The position numbers and the translations under genes were made by a program. Of a DNA stretch of 64,000 bases, positions 11,501-21,401 are shown piece after piece. This DNA is from Alternaria dauci. Lineage: Eukaryota; Ascomycota; Dothideomycetes; Pleosporales; Pleosporaceae. The notes under the pieces were generated by a model that was not told the origin of the DNA, did no database searches, and saw only the letters and a program-made list of their open reading frames with translations. Numbering within the stretch: the first letter of the stretch is position 1; each line of letters begins with the position of its first letter. The DNA is taken from the NCBI RefSeq assembly GCF_042100115.1, contig NC_091273.1, positions 1,798,001 to 1,862,000 of the forward strand, read 5' to 3'.

Positions 11501-13528
11501 GTAGGTGGGTTGGAGCATTGTCTGTCTGTCCGGCCCGGGCAGCGTAGCTACGAAGTGGTTCAGGATAGATAAGCTCGAGCGGTACGTGAGTTTTGCTCCA
11601 GGCTGTGTGACAAAACTTGGGTACATTTTATCTTCGAATGCTAGCAGATCAATGTCATTTCCGCCGATTTGACGATCCTGAGGAAGAGCTGTGCAGTACC
11701 TTCGCATTGTGTCCTCGTCGCTTTTGACATCGAGGACCCGGCTTTGGTGATCTTCATTGCCAGCCTCGATCATGTGAAGGTATCTGGAATTGCGATGCCT
11801 TGCTCGACCCCGAGACTGCACGTACGCTATCATGGTGCGGTAGAGATCGAAGCGGACCACGAGGTTGCATTGTGGGATATCGAGCCCTTCCTCTGCCACG
11901 GATGTGGCAAACAGGCAGTTGAGTTCCCCGCGGCGAAATTTGGCGACTGTTAGAATTTGGTTTCGTAGTGAGATGTTGTGCTCGCCCACACGATTGTTGA
12001 CGCCGACAAGAACACCGCAACGGAGGTTTGGCCCGCCGATCTTGGAGAAGATGAGCTGGAGCAGCCGAGCGGTCTGCCGCTGCGTGACGAAGACAATGCA
12101 ACGAGCAGCATCATCGCGCTCGTAGTAAAGATTGAGCCAATGGCGAAGTTTAAGAACTTTGGAGCTGAGATCTTCGTCACCAAGGGCGCACGAACCGAAG
12201 TCAAAATGTCGTACGAATGTGGCTGCCTCCTGTAAGCGTTTGGACTCAGCGTCCCATTTTTGCGCCGCGCCGTCTTGCTGAATCTTGTTGTGCTTGAGGT
12301 GCTCACGATCTTCGAGCTTGCGACTCTGCTCGTCAGTAAAAGCAAAAGACCAATACATGTCGGAAGCCCAACGACCCAGCTCTGAGCCGTGGTGCTTAGA
12401 CGCGACGAAGAGCTTCTTGAACGCTGTTATGTCTCCAAACTTGGCTTTTATTTTTTGATGCAGGGGCGTCTCGTATTCGTCCTGCAGCCGTTCATATACC
12501 GCTATCTCCTCAATGGGCCTGCTGATACTGTTTGAAGCGAGAACGCTCTCAGACGTGGTAATTATCTTGGAATGCAGTAGTTTCTCAAGATCATTCGCGA
12601 CTTCTCTGATGTGATCAATCGACAATCCTCTTGTATCGATCGGAGAAGCTGTCATCCCAAAAATCCGAGGCCGGTTGGAAAGCACCGGTTCATGAACGTA
12701 GTAGTCTTTCATCAGACGGGCGTAAGGGTGGTTGCCCTTTGCATGGTGGGCCTCATCAAAGATGAGGAGACTTATCTGGGCCATGGTGATGAAGGAGTGC
12801 ATCATACACTGCACAAGAACCTCAGCGGTACATACTATCACCATGTTGCGCTGAAAGTGACTCTGCCAGGTCGATTTCGACCATAGCGATGCACCCATGG
12901 CACCACATATACCCTCCACGTTCTGGTCCAGCCCGCAGCGCAAAACGTTTGCCTGTTGGAAGACGAGGTTGACTGAGTCTACCAGGAAGAACGCAATCTT
13001 GGGCATGCTCCCTGCAGCCCGGTGTTCAAGCTCGCCGTCCAGAACATGTTGCAGGAGTAGAGTTGCGATGTGGGTCTTGCCGGAACCCGTGTCCAGCACC
13101 GCTATCACGTTCTCGCTCTTGGCCCTCTGGAACAGTTCGGTTTGATAGTCGCGTGGGTTTGTGATGCGCGCGGCGCCCTCTTGTTTGGCCAGGATTTCGC
13201 GGATCGAGAGCTGCTCTTCGTTGGCAGTCTTTGCGGCAGCGTCGTCGACTTCCTTCTGTGTCAAGTGCGAACTGATGCAAGCGGCAAAGGCTCTCAAGAC
13301 CTGGTTCTGCGCTCTGCGCTTCTCTGATGTTGTGCTCGGGTCGTGCGTGCGCGCAATGTCAGCGTCTACATCAGAGTCGTCGTCTTCGTCCTCATCTTGT
13401 AGGGTTGTCTCCTTGGTTATCTTGGCTTCGTCTTCAGAATCGGAAGATGCAGATGGCTCCTCGAACGAGAAGTGGTCTTCCTGTTCCTCCTCGAGTGCCA
13501 CCCACGATGTGCTTGTGGCATCCGCCAT
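8569..13528 (-). CDS. dcl1: Dicer-like protein 1
   Basis: RNA-silencing ribonuclease that cuts dsRNA into small RNAs. Five exons (13528-10433, 10384-10170, 10125-9901, 9851-9403, 9344-8569) give 1,586 aa; introns are 44-58 nt. Order: acidic low-complexity N-terminus (1-70); SF2 helicase with Walker A LDTGSGKT (about 145-152) and DEAH box FDEAHH (about 257-262); helicase C domain near 470-560 ([15 protein letters not shown]); Dicer dimerisation fold ([10 protein letters not shown]); a divergent region where a PAZ domain would lie; RNase IIIa beginning NYERLEFLGD at about 1,102 with second acidic site DVCEAF; RNase IIIb [10 protein letters not shown] at about 1,320 with DVIEAY; a C-terminal dsRBD-like segment. 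Both RNase III sites keep their acidic residues, so it should be active. Three of the four splices fall in or next to the RNase III blocks, which confirms them. The upstream in-frame TTG at 13543 is not a start; the ATG is at 13528. DCL1 rather than DCL2 is inferred from helicase similarity. Confidence 0.93.
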
Positions 13529-13941
13529 GCTGTTGATTGCCAAGGGTTAGTAGAAACTCATCACAGGACTCAGAGTGTGAAGGCGGAGGCAATCCCATGG
13601 ATACAGCTGGCGACCAAGGGTAAGAGCGCGGCCAGTATTTGCGCAGGCGTTGCGCGTCTGTGAGCGAGCAAACGGTGCATGTACCCGACAACGGGTACTT
13701 AGACGAACCCGCTCGTCCTGGTCCAATTAAGCAGCCGCGAACGTTTGAACATGCCGGACGAACTTGGCCGCATCAGATGCGTTTGTACCGCTTTCAGAAG
13801 CGTGCGGTGTGCTCGCGGCGATAGCGGGGTACGCGATTTGGGAAGTGTCGGTGCTGACTCATCAACGCCAACTCACGCTCTCACGTGTCTCCCCGCTGCC
13901 ATTTCCTAAACATCACAATCCTCAGTCCGAACCGCTGCACA
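13529..13941. promoter_or_regulatory. divergent DCL1/TAP42 promoter region
   Basis: 413 bp between two head-to-head start codons. It must hold both promoters and both 5' UTRs. No clear TATA box seen; short open frames here look like chance. Confidence 0.5.
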
Positions 13942-15133
13942 ATGTCGAACGAGCCGCAGAGTCTCCGGGGATTATTTTCCAAAGCCGAGAGGGCGCGCGA
14001 AGAGCTCTCTTCTTCTTACGAAACCAACGGTCCCACCTGTCAGGAAAACCTCGGCGCGACAATCGCCACCTACGAAGAATGTCTCAAGATATCGGAGCAG
14101 GTGTCGTTGTTCAGCCCAAATGAGACTCTGGAGGACATATCGTCGTCTGATCTACAGTGCGTGTTCCGGCCCACCCCACGATCCCGTGCGCATGGCCCTC
14201 GCTTACCCGCGTAGATACATGGCGATAAACTATCACCTGGCAGAACTCATACAAAAGATCTTCAACACTGACATATCAAACCGCAAACAGAACCTGCTAC
14301 GCGCGCGGGGGCACTATGAGCGATTTCTCAAGCTCCTGGATTCGTACGATGTGCTTGGCAAGGCGGACGCGAGGCTCTTGGAAGCCTACATGGAAGATAA
14401 GGACAACTTCTCTACCGCTAACACGCGGGATGCCGCGGCAAGACGGGACGCAAAGATTTCCCGATTCAGGGAGGAGAAGGAACTGAAGCGGAAGCTCGAG
14501 GTACGTGTTCACCCTAATCATGCTTTTACGGGTCGAATCTGGGGCTAAGACACGCGACAACAGTACCTGCGACAAAATCCCAAGCTCGCCGAACAGGACG
14601 AGCAAGTGGTACGAGAGTTGCATCTGACCAACCTGGCGTTTATGGTGCATCAGACGTTTGCTTCGCTGGAGTCGATGGCCCAGGAGTTGCACATTATCTC
14701 GCTAGCTCCACCCGCGCCCCCACAGGGGCAGGGACAGCAAGCGCCCGACGGCCGACAGGACGGTAGAGATAAAGACGGCTATTCTGAGCGCCTTGATGGT
14801 CAGTATGCTGGCCTGAGGTACTCTGGGCCCATCTTGAGCAGTGACGGCAAACCCATGCGGCCTTTTACGCTACTGGACAGCCGCCAAACCCTGAAGAAGA
14901 ACGTCTTCCGTCCGGACCACAGCCTACCGACAATGACTATCGACGAATACCTAGAGGAAGAGAAGCGCCGAGGTGGCATGATCGAGGGTGGAGGCCCCCA
15001 GTCTGATATACAGCCTGAGCCGAATGAGGACGATCTTGTCGCCGCAGACGAAGAAACGATGAAGCAGCGAGCATGGGATGAGTACGTAGAGGCAAACCCT
15101 AAAGGTTCAGGCAACACTTTGAACAGGGGTTGA
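13942..15133 (+). CDS. tap42: TAP42/alpha4-family PP2A regulator
   Basis: Binds catalytic subunits of PP2A-type phosphatases and links them to TOR signalling in the cytosol. Three exons (13942-14156, 14215-14500, 14564-15133), 356 aa; introns 58 and 63 nt. The N-terminal half is the helical TPR-like domain (SLRGLFSKAERAREEL; then YMAINYHLAELIQKI after the first splice). The C-terminal half has the conserved RPFTLLDSRQTLKKNVFRP block (about 255-275) and LPTMTIDEYLEEEKRRGG, both hallmarks of the family. An acidic tail follows. Start MSNEPQSLRGLF is the first ATG in frame with family similarity. It shares a promoter region with the Dicer gene. Confidence 0.93.
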
Positions 15134-15228
15134 GCGTGGTTGAGCGGATCAAATACCCAGCAGAACGAATGCATGGTTGCATACAGGTTCATAGCCTCTT
15201 GGTGCCAGCCCTGGCCACTTTGTGGTCA

Positions 15229-15798
15229 CTAACCCAATAGTCCGTCATTCAGCACTCTGTATCTTTTGATATCTAGACGCAGCCCGTCCGTGAACCACCT
15301 TGCAGTGACCAACTTGGTGCCCAAGAGGCCGCACACTGGCGGTATCTACTCACCGTACCGCCATACCTCTTCTGTAAGAATTGCATACACGATGTCGTGT
15401 CAGAGGTTAGGCTCAACAACCCTCACCGTCTTTTCGTACCCTTCTGCAGTCTGCATGATACCACCTGCATACTTCTTGTTGCTCATGCACGTCTTGTGCC
15501 TTAGGCCTTCTTTTCTCCATTGATCCATGTCCTCGTTTTCTCTGGCAGATTTGTCTTCTCATGTCTCAACCACGTATCTATTAATGGGTGGAGGGGTGAT
15601 CAGCACGACTTGTGTGTGTTCCATGACCCCCTCAACACGGATGGTGTCGAGGAAGCCGTGTAAGTTTGCTGAAAATATGGGCCAGGACACATACTCGGTA
15701 TTCCCAGCTACGCAGGCGTCATTTTCGCGAACGAAGATAGTGAACAGAAGAATTGATGCCGCGCTGGGGATGTTGTGTGGTAGATCATGCGGGTGAGG
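15229..15798 (-). pseudogene. relic of an IAH1-type SGNH/GDSL esterase
   Basis: A continuous minus-strand frame, interrupted by two stops, reads like the C-terminal two thirds of isoamyl acetate-hydrolysing esterase (SGNH hydrolase). Visible pieces are ENDACVAGNTEYVSWP (matching the conserved 'GANDA' block), VVLITPPPINRY, and a last piece FTDGLRLDIKRY that corresponds to the family 'TDGLHL' block. Damage: in-frame TGA at 15561-15559 and 15402-15400, a further in-frame stop around 15348 unless a GTGAGT intron at 15353 is used, the catalytic His replaced by Arg (codon 15279-15277), and no N-terminal GDS serine block found upstream. Each TGA could come from CGA by one transition. Family assignment is from memory of the motif set. 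Confidence 0.6.
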
Positions 15799-16352
15799 TC
15801 ATCCTCTACCTAGGTACACTGGTCGATGCACAGCTATGGGGTCTTCATTGCAAGGCCCATGAACGTAATTAAGATGCGTACACTGCTTTGCCTGTTGTCA
15901 GCCAGTCTACGATTTCAGTTTCTCGTAATTCCTCTTTGGCATCACAGTATGTCGTCGCAAGGCTCTACAGACATCGAGTTCGGAAGAAAATCAATGTCAC
16001 CCAATGCAGCCTAGTCGACACGCTAATGCATGAAGCACGTGCTACTACAACACATGGCCAGGCATGGCAAGCGCATCTGGTAACACGATTTCTTCCTTTC
16101 CCTGTGTGCATGCGAAACGTGCGTAGAACTGCATCAGGGATACCACGTTGTGGCCCCACGACTCCAGGGCAACTACGGATCTTCGCCACTGCCGGAGCGG
16201 TCACAATGACATCACATATCCGTCTTGCAACAACCGAGCTTCTGACACTCGTCATGCTTTCTAACCGTTAGTGACTTTGAAGCCTATTTATCTGTAGAAT
16301 TCTCTCAAGAAATCCCAATAATCCCCACGAGTTTCGGCGATATTACTGATTC
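15799..16352. other. gene-free stretch upstream of small mitochondrial protein
   Basis: No motif or splice chain found. I looked here for the missing N-terminal GDS block of the esterase relic and did not find it. Confidence 0.45.
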
Positions 16353-16715
16353 ATGCCCAACATGTCGTCAATCAGCCTCCGTCTCCGCGCCTTCCAACGC
16401 CCAATCAGATGTCAACTGCGCGCTTTCACTACCACACCCAGCCACGCAAAGCTGATGGACACACCGAATCCAGCTTCCAACCTCCCGGACCCATCTAAAA
16501 ACTCCTCCGCCGCACCAAACGCGAAGATGCGATCGGACACGCAAAATACGGACCCCCAGTCCAGTGCGTCAAAAGATGAGCACAAGAGCGGAGACGATCA
16601 TCCGGCCAAGCAGCCAGACTACCAGGCGCAGCCCACTAGGACAACAGGAATTGGAGGCGAGACAAAGGTGGAAGGAGGGAAAGAGGGCCTGGGCGAGAGG
16701 GGAGATAAGCAGTAG
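16353..16715 (+). CDS. small protein with likely mitochondrial presequence
   Basis: Single exon, 120 aa, function unknown. The first 35 residues (MSSISLRLRAFQRPIRCQL and the following RAFTTTPSHAK) are rich in Arg and hydroxylated residues with no acids, which is typical of a matrix-targeting presequence. The rest is hydrophilic, low-complexity and probably disordered (Ser/Asp/Lys/Pro/Gly), ending in the Gly/Glu/Lys-rich segment GGETKVEGGKEGLGERGDKQ. No transmembrane segment or catalytic motif. Two possible starts (16353, or the next ATG at 16362). I recall similar short proteins in other ascomycetes, but cannot give a name. Confidence 0.6.
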   Translation: MPNMSSISLRLRAFQRPIRCQLRAFTTTPSHAKLMDTPNPASNLPDPSKNSSAAPNAKMRSDTQNTDPQSSASKDEHKSGDDHPAKQPDYQAQPTRTTGIGGETKVEGGKEGLGERGDKQ

Positions 16716-17751
16716 GCCAGCAGGGTGGAGAAGAGAAGAGAAGAACGTCGTGTTGATGGAAAGCTCACGTTGGTGGATGTAGTCAGTCTAGTAGGGATAT
16801 TTGTGCAACACAGTCGTTGCCAGATGCCGGTCAAGACGCATTAATACAAGAATGAAGACACTTGAGATGACGTCTTCAGATCGATGGAGTCTATTTCACC
16901 AACGCACTCTCGGACTGTTGTATAGTAACGCTCCAATTACCGACCCACGTGCGTCTGGACGACTCGCTACCAGTTAGCACATGGAAACACGACATCATAG
17001 TCTCATGGCATTCCGCGGACGTGTTGGACCCTGTTATTGCCGTGGACCTTAGTGGATAAAGTCGGCGAGGCGGGAGCCTACCGAGGTATCAGGAAGCGAC
17101 CATGTTAGCACCAAATCTGATTAGACTGACCTGCCTTTTTCATCCACATGACGGCCCGTCGCGTAACACGTCTTGCAACGACGCGTTTTCTAGAATCAAA
17201 GGCTCACAAGACGGCTCGTTGGTCGCGGTTCAACAATGCCAATAATGCTTGACTGACGCACGCGGTTTTTTAAGCGTCTCCACAGCTGGTGGCCCGAATC
17301 CACGTGGCGTTGCGGAGATGCGCGGAACGGTCCTTGCAATTGTTTCGCATTCGTTGCAATCAGTGCATCCGTCCCATCGATCCTTAACAACAAGGTGAAA
17401 GGCAAGGCGTTGGCAGGTCCATAATCGCTGGATTGGTACAAGAGAGTGGGAGAGACTTTGCGTAAATATCCATGGAGGGTTATCCGGATATAGTGGAAAG
17501 ACAGTGGGGCTACAATGCTACCGTCTCGATCGACATGCCTGCCGGCAGGCCTAGTTTTCATTTCGTACCGTCACTGTCCAGATGGTGAGGCTGCCACGGG
17601 CTGTGCAGTAGGTCGCCTTAGGCAGACACATGCTTGAATGCGCTACGCAATACGATATCGAGGCTACCTATAAAGTAGCATGGCACGATCACTTAGCCCA
17701 CCGTCAACCACTTCACAGACTTGGTATCGTACAGGAATCTGAAGACACAAG
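16716..17751. other. gene-free stretch upstream of GH71 gene
   Basis: One minus-strand open frame of 121 codons (17561-17196) lies here, but it has no recognisable motif, signal or neighbouring exon, and its composition looks random. Apart from a TATA-like box near 17669, nothing else was seen. Confidence 0.4.
17669..17674 (+). promoter_or_regulatory. TATA-like box of the GH71 gene
   Basis: TATAAA in the context CTATAAAG, 78 bp before the ATG at 17752. Position and sequence fit a TATA box of an inducible secreted-enzyme gene; inferred from sequence only. Confidence 0.4.
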
Positions 17752-19198
17752 ATGCGCGTTGTTTCTACATTCGCTGTTGGCCTTGTGGCTAGCGCTGTCG
17801 CTGGTCGGACTACACCACGATCTGTTGTCGACAGGCCGATGTAAGTAGATATCCTGGTGTTGGATGTTCAAATAAACTGATTTTTGCGCAGAGTGGCCCA
17901 CTACATGGTGGGTGGTCTCCAAAATAACGACGTTCGTCAGGATATTCTCGACGCAAAGGGAATTGGGTTGGACGGCTTCGCGCTCAACTTTGGTACAGAC
18001 TCTTGTCAACTCAAGTTCGCTCAGCGCCTTCTGACAAATCCCAGACCAGTTCGAGTGGTGGTCCAATGACACCGTAAACTACATGTTCGATAATGCCGAC
18101 GACATTGGCGGTTTCAACCTATTCTTCTCGTTTGACCATGGCCATGGCATTCTGAAGAGTCCCATGGATTACGCCGATTACTTCAAAGATTACAGCACTC
18201 GTCGTTCCTACCTCAAGATGCGAGACCCGTCTGATAATATCGACAAGCCTCTCCTGTCTACTTTCGGGGGTGAGGACTTTGTAGATGACGATTGGAACAA
18301 GTTCAAGGGCAAAGTGGGCAACGTGCTAGTCGTACCCGGCTTCTCTGAGATCTACAATCCGAGCACCAACTTCTTCGAGAGCCGTACCGCTCTCGATGGC
18401 GTATTCAACTGGAACTCGTGGCCTGCGACGCAAGACAGGAAAGTCGCTGTATCTGCCGCGACAGACCGTACGTTCCAGACCGCCGCCAACAACGCGAACA
18501 AGCTGTTCATGATGGGCATCTCACCAGTGCAGAACAAGCATCTCAGCACCAATGACAACTGGTACCGTCGTGGCGAAGATAATCTGGAAAACAGGTTCGG
18601 CCAAATACTCGATCTGCAGCCGGACATGGTGCAGCTCCAGACCTGGAATGATGGTGGTGAGGGTCACTACATGGGAAAGCTTCACCCAGAGCCGTTGGAC
18701 AACAGAACGAAAGATCTCACAGATGACTTTGACCATACGGGCTACTGGCAAATTCTCCAGCCTTTCATCTCTGCGTGGAAGAGGGGCGATCGCACAACAG
18801 CGAACATGCATCCCACCAACGGCAAGGCCGTGCAGGGCACTTTCTGGCATCACACACTTACAGTCGGCGGTACCTGCTACGACGACGACGTAGTCAAATC
18901 AGGAGACATTGCAATTGCCGCCGAGGATGCCGTGTCCGGCGTAGTGCTCGTCCCCGAAGGCAAGACGAACCTCGTCGCAGTTGTCAACGTCGGCACCAGG
19001 GAGCTGAATCAGACGGGTCTACGCCCTGGCTTCAACAAGTTCAAGTTCACTGGGCTCGAGAAGCTGATCCCAGGAAAGGTGCAGTTGGAGGTCTGGGACG
19101 GGAGTACCATGGTAGGCGGCGGATATGGAAGTATTGAGGTAACGGACTCGAAGCCGCTGTGCAACTACCAGTTCGAGGTTGTTGGTGTACCTACGTAG
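17752..19198 (+). CDS. Secreted alpha-1,3-glucanase (mutanase, GH71)
   Basis: Hydrolyses alpha-1,3-glucan, the outer-wall polymer of fungi; likely roles are wall remodelling or attack on other fungi. Three exons (17752-17840, 17892-17992, 18045-19198), 447 aa; introns 51 and 52 nt. Starts with a signal peptide (MRVVSTFAVGLVASAVAG). GH71 landmarks are VAHYMVGG at the domain start, GLDGFALNFG joined across intron 2 to DQFEWWSNDTVNYM, GGFNLFFSFDHGHG, the acidic GGEDFVDDDWNKFKG and the WNDGGEGHYMG loop. The two splices restore family sequence exactly. No carbohydrate-binding module. Chain length is normal for single-domain GH71 enzymes. Confidence 0.92.
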
Positions 19199-21401
19199 GC
19201 TCTTTCTCTTGAGGAGCGGGGGTATACTGGAGGCGTGACTTGTCTTCCACCACCAGGTGCAGGATATCATCCTTACCAAGCGTCTTGCATAAGTGAGTGC
19301 CGGCACGACGACTGGTGTGTACACTAAGCATAGCGTAAGCAAGCATGTGGATGGAGACATTCGAGCTTGCACAAATCAAATTACCCGACTTCTAGATTGT
19401 ACTTGCAGACATTCTCAGGCCATTGTGGCGATTGTACTCTCAACCATAAAGTTTCAGCACGTCTTCACAATGTGCTTACTGTCCGCGACAAAGAGGCTAG
19501 TTCGATTCTCGGCTTTATATCCGCTTGCATTTAGTGCGTTTCGTTCCCCAGTATCTCTCTTGATCTCCGTCGCTTCTATCTCTTCTACAATGTTTCTGCT
19601 TTCCAGATGAACACGACTTGTTTGGACCCACTCACCGCAATGTTGACGCGTTGGTCATTGCTCGCGAGACCCAAGGACTTTTGCCGTCTTGGTGGTGGGC
19701 CGGGAAGTGCACAAAGACGACGTCGCGCTCGTGGCCTAATGTTGTGGCTAAAAAACACGGCCAGTGTCTCATTTGCACTTTGTACAAGGCCGTTTCTCAA
19801 TTTTCGATTCACTTTTACGTCTGGGTCATGTATCCTGTAAAGCGCAAGTAGATTAAGACTGTCATAGGCGAGACACCCAGGGGCGATCGCGTTTGCTCCC
19901 AGCATACGGTGCTACTGTTGAGCCGATCGGAAGGGGGGCCGCCGGGGTCGATTCGCTAATGTTGATAGAGAAGGTGTGATGGAAATTGTAATGGAATGTC
20001 GGAATGGCGCGGATGGGCGAAATGCTTGCGATAAGAGGGAGAGTTATGGGGCAAAGGTGCACAACGGCATGGGTCCGAGGGTACCGTGCTGTCGGTATCG
20101 GTAATTGGCGATGGTGTGGGCAGAGGACGTCCGCTTCGGCGCATCCCGCGCAACTCGACGGCCTTGGAAAAGTTTATTGTAGCGCATCTTCAGATGAAGC
20201 AAGATCGGCTTCTGCTAGCAAGCAACGAGAAGACTGTTGCTTTGTGCATAAGGGGACCCTGTGTATAGAGTTTGCTGCAGTTGGACATGTGAATATTGGG
20301 GTAAGTGCCTGCAGGGCTGCCGCATCTAGCGTACTAGGTACTATCTGATCCGAGCCCGCCCAAGCAAAGCGAAACGCCACGCCGGGACATTTTTCAATAT
20401 AGAGCATGAGCCGAAGGGAAAGATAACGGCATGGCTGACACACGAAATGATAGGGCGAGGCACGCGACGGTTAGAGGCTTGGGTAGGAAATGTGCCTCAG
20501 AGGCGTGTGTGATTGGTGGTCCGGCGAGCGAGTGCCGTGGTAGAGGCTGTTGGAGTCGAGTCGGGATGCGCAGCAAGGGTCCAGGGCGAATCCAACACGA
20601 TGGATTCGGACAGTCGCCGTGACATGATGGATTGAGATAGATTGGTGTTTGATCGTGTTTGATCGTGTGTGGCGCGGCTGGTGTTGTGACGGGCAGACGG
20701 CAAGTGGTGCATAGACACGTGACTGGCAAACACATGATTCACAAACCATGATGCACCAGACATGATTGACAGAGGCATGGATTGCAGACTGGTGGATGAC
20801 AGCAGTTGGACACGGGGTTGACGAAATGGGCGCAGGGTGGGCAGATGGGGTGTGTCCAGGGGGAGGCAGAAGCAATCATGATGGCGTCCAGGCCGTTTGT
20901 GGTGGCTTGCAGGGAAGTGGCGCACGGGCCTCTAGCCGCGACTGGGCGCTGCACCCCGGTTGGGTTAGCATGGTCAACGCCAACAGGACGGGGATGCTGC
21001 GAGGCACTTGGGACGCCGGCAGTGCGACGAGCATTTGTTTTGGCGCGTCTCCGGGGTTTGCTCAATAGCGCTGCACATCCACGGGGCCATGCTTGCGCAA
21101 AAGGAGCATCAGATAGTGTCGTGTGTGTGTAAAGGCGTGGCACTGAAGTTGCGGTCCCTCTGCTGCTGCTCCCTCACCATCGTCACCCCACGCATTCCCG
21201 CTGTCAAAAAGCTGTGGCTCCCCCAGACAGACGGCACCCGCATGGGCAGTGACACACTTACTCGTGCACGCTGCCGCTCATAGACTGCACTTTTCCCATC
21301 GCCCATTGCCCATTGCCCATTGCCCATTGCCCTTCGCTCGTCGCCCATCGCTCCCATCGCCCAAGTGCAACCACCACGGCAAGTCGAGGTGCAATTGAAC
21401 C
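19199..21401. other. 2.2-kb gene-free stretch upstream of TSC1
   Basis: No gene found. Open frames occur on both strands (for example 19618-19851 plus, 20471-20925 minus), but they are Pro/His/Ser-rich shadows without motifs. The last part, from about 21290, holds a CCCATTG tandem repeat and probably the TSC1 5' UTR. Confidence 0.45.
21302..21329 (+). repeat. CCCATTG heptamer tandem repeat
   Basis: Four perfect copies of the heptamer CCCATTG in a row, flanked by imperfect copies (CCCATCG, CCCTTCG) from about 21296 to 21361. It lies 73-100 bp before the TSC1 ATG, so within its promoter or 5' UTR. Confidence 0.85.

Noticed and set aside
17196..17561. 121-codon minus-strand open frame
   Set aside because: No family similarity, signal peptide, splice partner or biased composition; likely chance in a gene-free region.
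20471..20925. Overlapping Pro/His/Ser-rich minus-strand frames of 134-142 codons
   Set aside because: Two frames over the same bases are both open and both low-complexity, as expected from biased base composition and short repeats, not from coding.
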